Assembly: GCA_017998755.1 (NCBI GenBank)
Contig: JAGOCL010000125.1
Span: forward strand, 1 to 7,181
Reading direction: 5' to 3'
Length of the DNA stretch: 7,181 bases
Source of the DNA: Spirochaetota bacterium
Lineage (GTDB): Bacteria > Spirochaetota > GWE2-31-10 > MWDO01
Shown here: positions 5,397-7,181 of the stretch, in pieces
How the letters are laid out: each line of letters opens with the position of its first letter
Numbering within the stretch: position 1 is the stretch's first letter
The notes under the pieces: model-generated
The model's input: only the letters and a program-made list of their open reading frames with translations
Database searches by the model: none
Told to the model about the DNA's origin: nothing
Made by a program: the position numbers and the translations under genes

Positions 5397-7181
5397 TCAA
5401 GACTTCATCTTTCTAATCAGCCAGATATAGTTCTTTTTGCACTCTTTCGAGCCTTTATCCATACCTTGTTTCCAATATTCAAGGGCGTTTTTGATATCGC
5501 CTAAACGGAAGTATGAAAGTCCTATTCCCCCGTAAGCTTCGACGTTATCGGGATTTTTATCGAGAGCTGATTTTAGGAAATATAAAGATTTATCGTAGTT
5601 TTTCTTTATATAATATACGCTTCCGATGTGGTAATAATATTTTGACAGTAATAACGGATCTTTTGATTTTGACGCGTTTATAGCTTCGGTCATATATTCA
5701 ATAGATTCGGTATATTTCTTTTCAAGATATAAAATAATTCCTACATAATAGTACGATTCTTCCGTAAAGCTATTGTAATGAATAAGTTTTTCAAACATTC
5801 TTTTTGACTCCGCTAAACGGTTATTCTTAAAAAGTTCGCGGGCGTTTTTATGCGCTTCTAAAGCTAGCTCATCGGAAATAACTAACGATCCGTTAGTTAT
5901 AGTTTTGTTTTCTCTATAGTTAAAAACCGGATTAGCTGAAAGAATTTCATTTAGATTTTTAGGCGCCGACAAGTCGCTTTTGTCTTCTTCCAAAATTCTA
6001 TCGGGATCGGTTTTATCGTACATAAGAGAAGGAACAACGTCGGTTGTCTCGTCGCTAAATATTATAAAGTTTGTCTTTTTTGACTTGTTATCGCGTAATT
6101 GTTTCTTTTCTTGCGGAGCGATTTTCAGTTCGATAGTCTCTTTCGGATCTTTTTCAGAAGATTTTATTTCATCTTGTTTTTCTTCTACGACCTCTTTTGT
6201 TTTGTCGGTCTCTTTTGGTTTTTCAACGTCGGTTTTTTCAATAATATCGTCTTCGGTCTTAGTTTTCTCCGCAGTTTCAACGATTTTTTCGTCGATATCT
6301 TCGTCTACGAATAATAGTTTTTCTTTTTTATTTGGCGTTACTTCGTCGTCTATGGTTGGAATTATCTTGTCTTTTCGAACAATTTCTATATCTTGATCGA
6401 TTATAGCGACTTTTTCTTTTATTTTCTCAGGTATAGTCTGTTTATCGTCCTGTTTTGGCGTAGGAACTTCTTTTATATCTTCTTCAATTTGTTTTTCCGC
6501 AATATTAGGTTCGTCTATATCTTCATCCGTAAAGTAAAATGATTCTTTAGCATCCGGTTTCATAGAATAAACGGGATCTTCGTTGGGGAATAACTTCTTT
6601 TTTTCTACGACAAGTTTCGTTTCATAATCGTCGGTAAAAATATCTTTCTTCATCATATCGGGGCGCGTATTATATCGAGCGTCTAGTTGGGGATTTTGAA
6701 CTTCAACTTTGATTTCTTCCGGTTTCTCGGTTATCATAGCTATAGCTTCGGTGCCTTTGGTTATCGAATCGACATACTCTTCTTCCTTTATATCCTCTTT
6801 TGTTTCGGAATATATTTCAGACGCCGCCGTTACTGCGTCGTTAGTATCCATGGATAAGATGTTTGTTTTATCTTTGTTTTCATCAGACGCCTCGACGACC
6901 GCTTCCGACGCCGAAGTTATAGAGTCGAAGTTATCAAAATTTGAAACGGCGTTTTTGTCGATTATTTTTTCAGAATCGTCAACGACCGCCTCAGACGCAG
7001 ACGTAACGGAATCGGTCGTCGCGTTTACAGAGTAATTATTGTTATTATTTTTAATTATCGGATCTATAATATCTTCTTTCTCGTCCGATATCTTCTCCGA
7101 CGCTCCGGTTACGGCGTCTTTAAACGAATTAGCGTTATCAAAAGAGTCTTTGGACGATAAAACTTCATTATCGGCGTTTTC
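5397..7181 (-). CDS. TPR protein with long acidic repeat region (5' end outside the window)
   Basis: The visible part is 595 codons including the TGA stop at 5399-5397. The frame is open to the right edge, and the ATG at 6851-6849 has no ribosome binding site (upstream reads CATCTTATCC) and falls between two copies of a repeat, so it is not the start. From the visible N-terminus there are five copies of D-[AS]-[VI]-T-x-[AG]-[ST]-E, a disordered Glu/Lys/Asp/Thr-rich stretch of about 280 residues with short recurring motifs such as FTDEDIDE and FVDEDIDE, and then four TPR-like helical hairpins in the last 160 residues (for example AHKNARELFKNNRLAESKRM and YYYHIGSVYYIKKNYDKSLY). TPRs bind other proteins, so an adaptor or scaffold role is likely, with the tail as a spacer or docking region. 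No transmembrane segment is visible; a membrane anchor or another domain could lie upstream. It converges on the helical protein gene. The specific partner is unknown. Confidence 0.85.
   Translation of the reverse strand, partial: ENADNEVLSSKDSFDNANSFKDAVTGASEKISDEKEDIIDPIIKNNNNNYSVNATTDSVTSASEAVVDDSEKIIDKNAVSNFDNFDSITSASEAVVEASDENKDKTNILSMDTNDAVTAASEIYSETKEDIKEEEYVDSITKGTEAIAMITEKPEEIKVEVQNPQLDARYNTRPDMMKKDIFTDDYETKLVVEKKKLFPNEDPVYSMKPDAKESFYFTDEDIDEPNIAEKQIEEDIKEVPTPKQDDKQTIPEKIKEKVAIIDQDIEIVRKDKIIPTIDDEVTPNKKEKLLFVDEDIDEKIVETAEKTKTEDDIIEKTDVEKPKETDKTKEVVEEKQDEIKSSEKDPKETIELKIAPQEKKQLRDNKSKKTNFIIFSDETTDVVPSLMYDKTDPDRILEEDKSDLSAPKNLNEILSANPVFNYRENKTITNGSLVISDELALEAHKNARELFKNNRLAESKRMFEKLIHYNSFTEESYYYVGIILYLEKKYTESIEYMTEAINASKSKDPLLLSKYYYHIGSVYYIKKNYDKSLYFLKSALDKNPDNVEAYGGIGLSYFRLGDIKNALEYWKQGMDKGSKECKKNYIWLIRKMKS
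6033..6647 (-). repeat. Recurring hydrophobic-acidic short motifs in the disordered region
   Basis: Within the acidic region a short pattern recurs: KDIFTDDYETKL (6647-6612), SFYFTDEDIDEPN (6542-6504), VAIIDQDIEIV (6410-6378), KLLFVDEDIDEKI (6320-6282) and NFIIFSDETTDVV (6071-6033). Each has two to four hydrophobic residues, then x-Asp-[Asp/Glu/Gln] and more acids, set in otherwise low-complexity sequence. Such islands in disordered chains are often docking motifs. Copies two and four share DEDIDE exactly; the others are looser. Confidence 0.5.
6747..7118 (-). repeat. Five degenerate D-[AS]-[VI]-T-x-[AG]-[ST]-E repeats
   Basis: Copies read DAVTGASE (7118-7095), DSVTSASE (7013-6990), DSITSASE (6926-6903), DAVTAASE (6839-6816) and DSITKGTE (6770-6747). 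Spacings are 35, 29, 29 and 23 residues. Copies two to four have a regular 87-base period, and their DNA is visibly related. The sequence between copies is acidic and variable, with an Asn5 run between the first two. The array probably continues past the window edge. It is coding throughout, with no stop in frame. Confidence 0.7.

Noticed and set aside
5980..7035. Several Ser/Phe-rich plus-strand open frames opposite the TPR gene
   Set aside because: They are antisense images of the Glu/Lys/Asp-rich coding sequence, with biased composition (long Ser/Phe runs), no ribosome sites and no family resemblance.
6747..7118. CRISPR array or intergenic repeat array
   Set aside because: The periodic units are degenerate, vary in spacing and stay in one open frame; they encode a protein repeat.

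Overview
This is an AT-rich bacterial window, densely packed with genes, holding five long coding regions plus the 3' tail of a sixth. I see no RNA genes, insertion sequences, CRISPR arrays, phage genes or attachment sites. The taxonomic hint is a spirochaete, possibly a gut-type relative of Brachyspira or Treponema. It rests on the low G+C, on the TGS/ThrRS-like nucleoside kinase, and on the 465-residue helical protein, whose N-terminal half recalls a family I associate with spirochaetes. This is inference from memory, not proof. CpG is frequent despite the low G+C (TCG, GCG and GAC codons are common).

Layout: bases 1-82 are the tail of an unidentified plus-strand gene. A plus-strand gene follows (146-826), probably a small exported lipoprotein of unknown function. 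It converges on a minus-strand two-gene operon. The operon's promoter-proximal gene (3784 to 2525) encodes a REC-STAS-like-REC regulator. After a 17-base gap comes a 550-residue nucleoside/uridine kinase-like protein (2507 to 855) with an N-terminal threonyl-tRNA-synthetase-like TGS+SAD module. Bases 3785-3994 form a divergent, very AT-rich promoter region. Each direction has a good sigma70-type promoter with 17-base spacing, and three sets of palindromic or inverted repeats lie on or beside these elements. The plus-strand gene leaving this region (3995-5392) is an unidentified, highly charged, mostly helical cytosolic protein. It ends 4 bases from the convergent stop of the last gene.

The last gene (minus strand, stop at 5397) is cut by the window edge. 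Its frame stays open from 6851 all the way to base 7181, so the methionine at 6849-6851 is almost certainly internal. The visible product, at least 594 residues, has five degenerate D-[AS]-[VI]-T-x-[AG]-[ST]-E repeats, then a long acidic/lysine-rich disordered region with about five copies of an aromatic/hydrophobic-acidic short motif, and then four C-terminal TPR repeats.

How the genes work together: only the regulator and kinase have a clear physical link (same strand, 17-base gap, shared promoter). The regulator's C-terminal receiver looks phosphorylatable. Its N-terminal receiver has lost the acidic pocket, and the STAS-like domain carries Asp where SpoIIAA-type proteins have the phosphorylated Ser. 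The divergent gene could be co-regulated through the shared intergenic region. No complete known system (defence, secretion or biosynthetic) is visible. The most unusual items are the regulator's architecture, the repeat-plus-motif-plus-TPR protein, and the unidentified helical protein.
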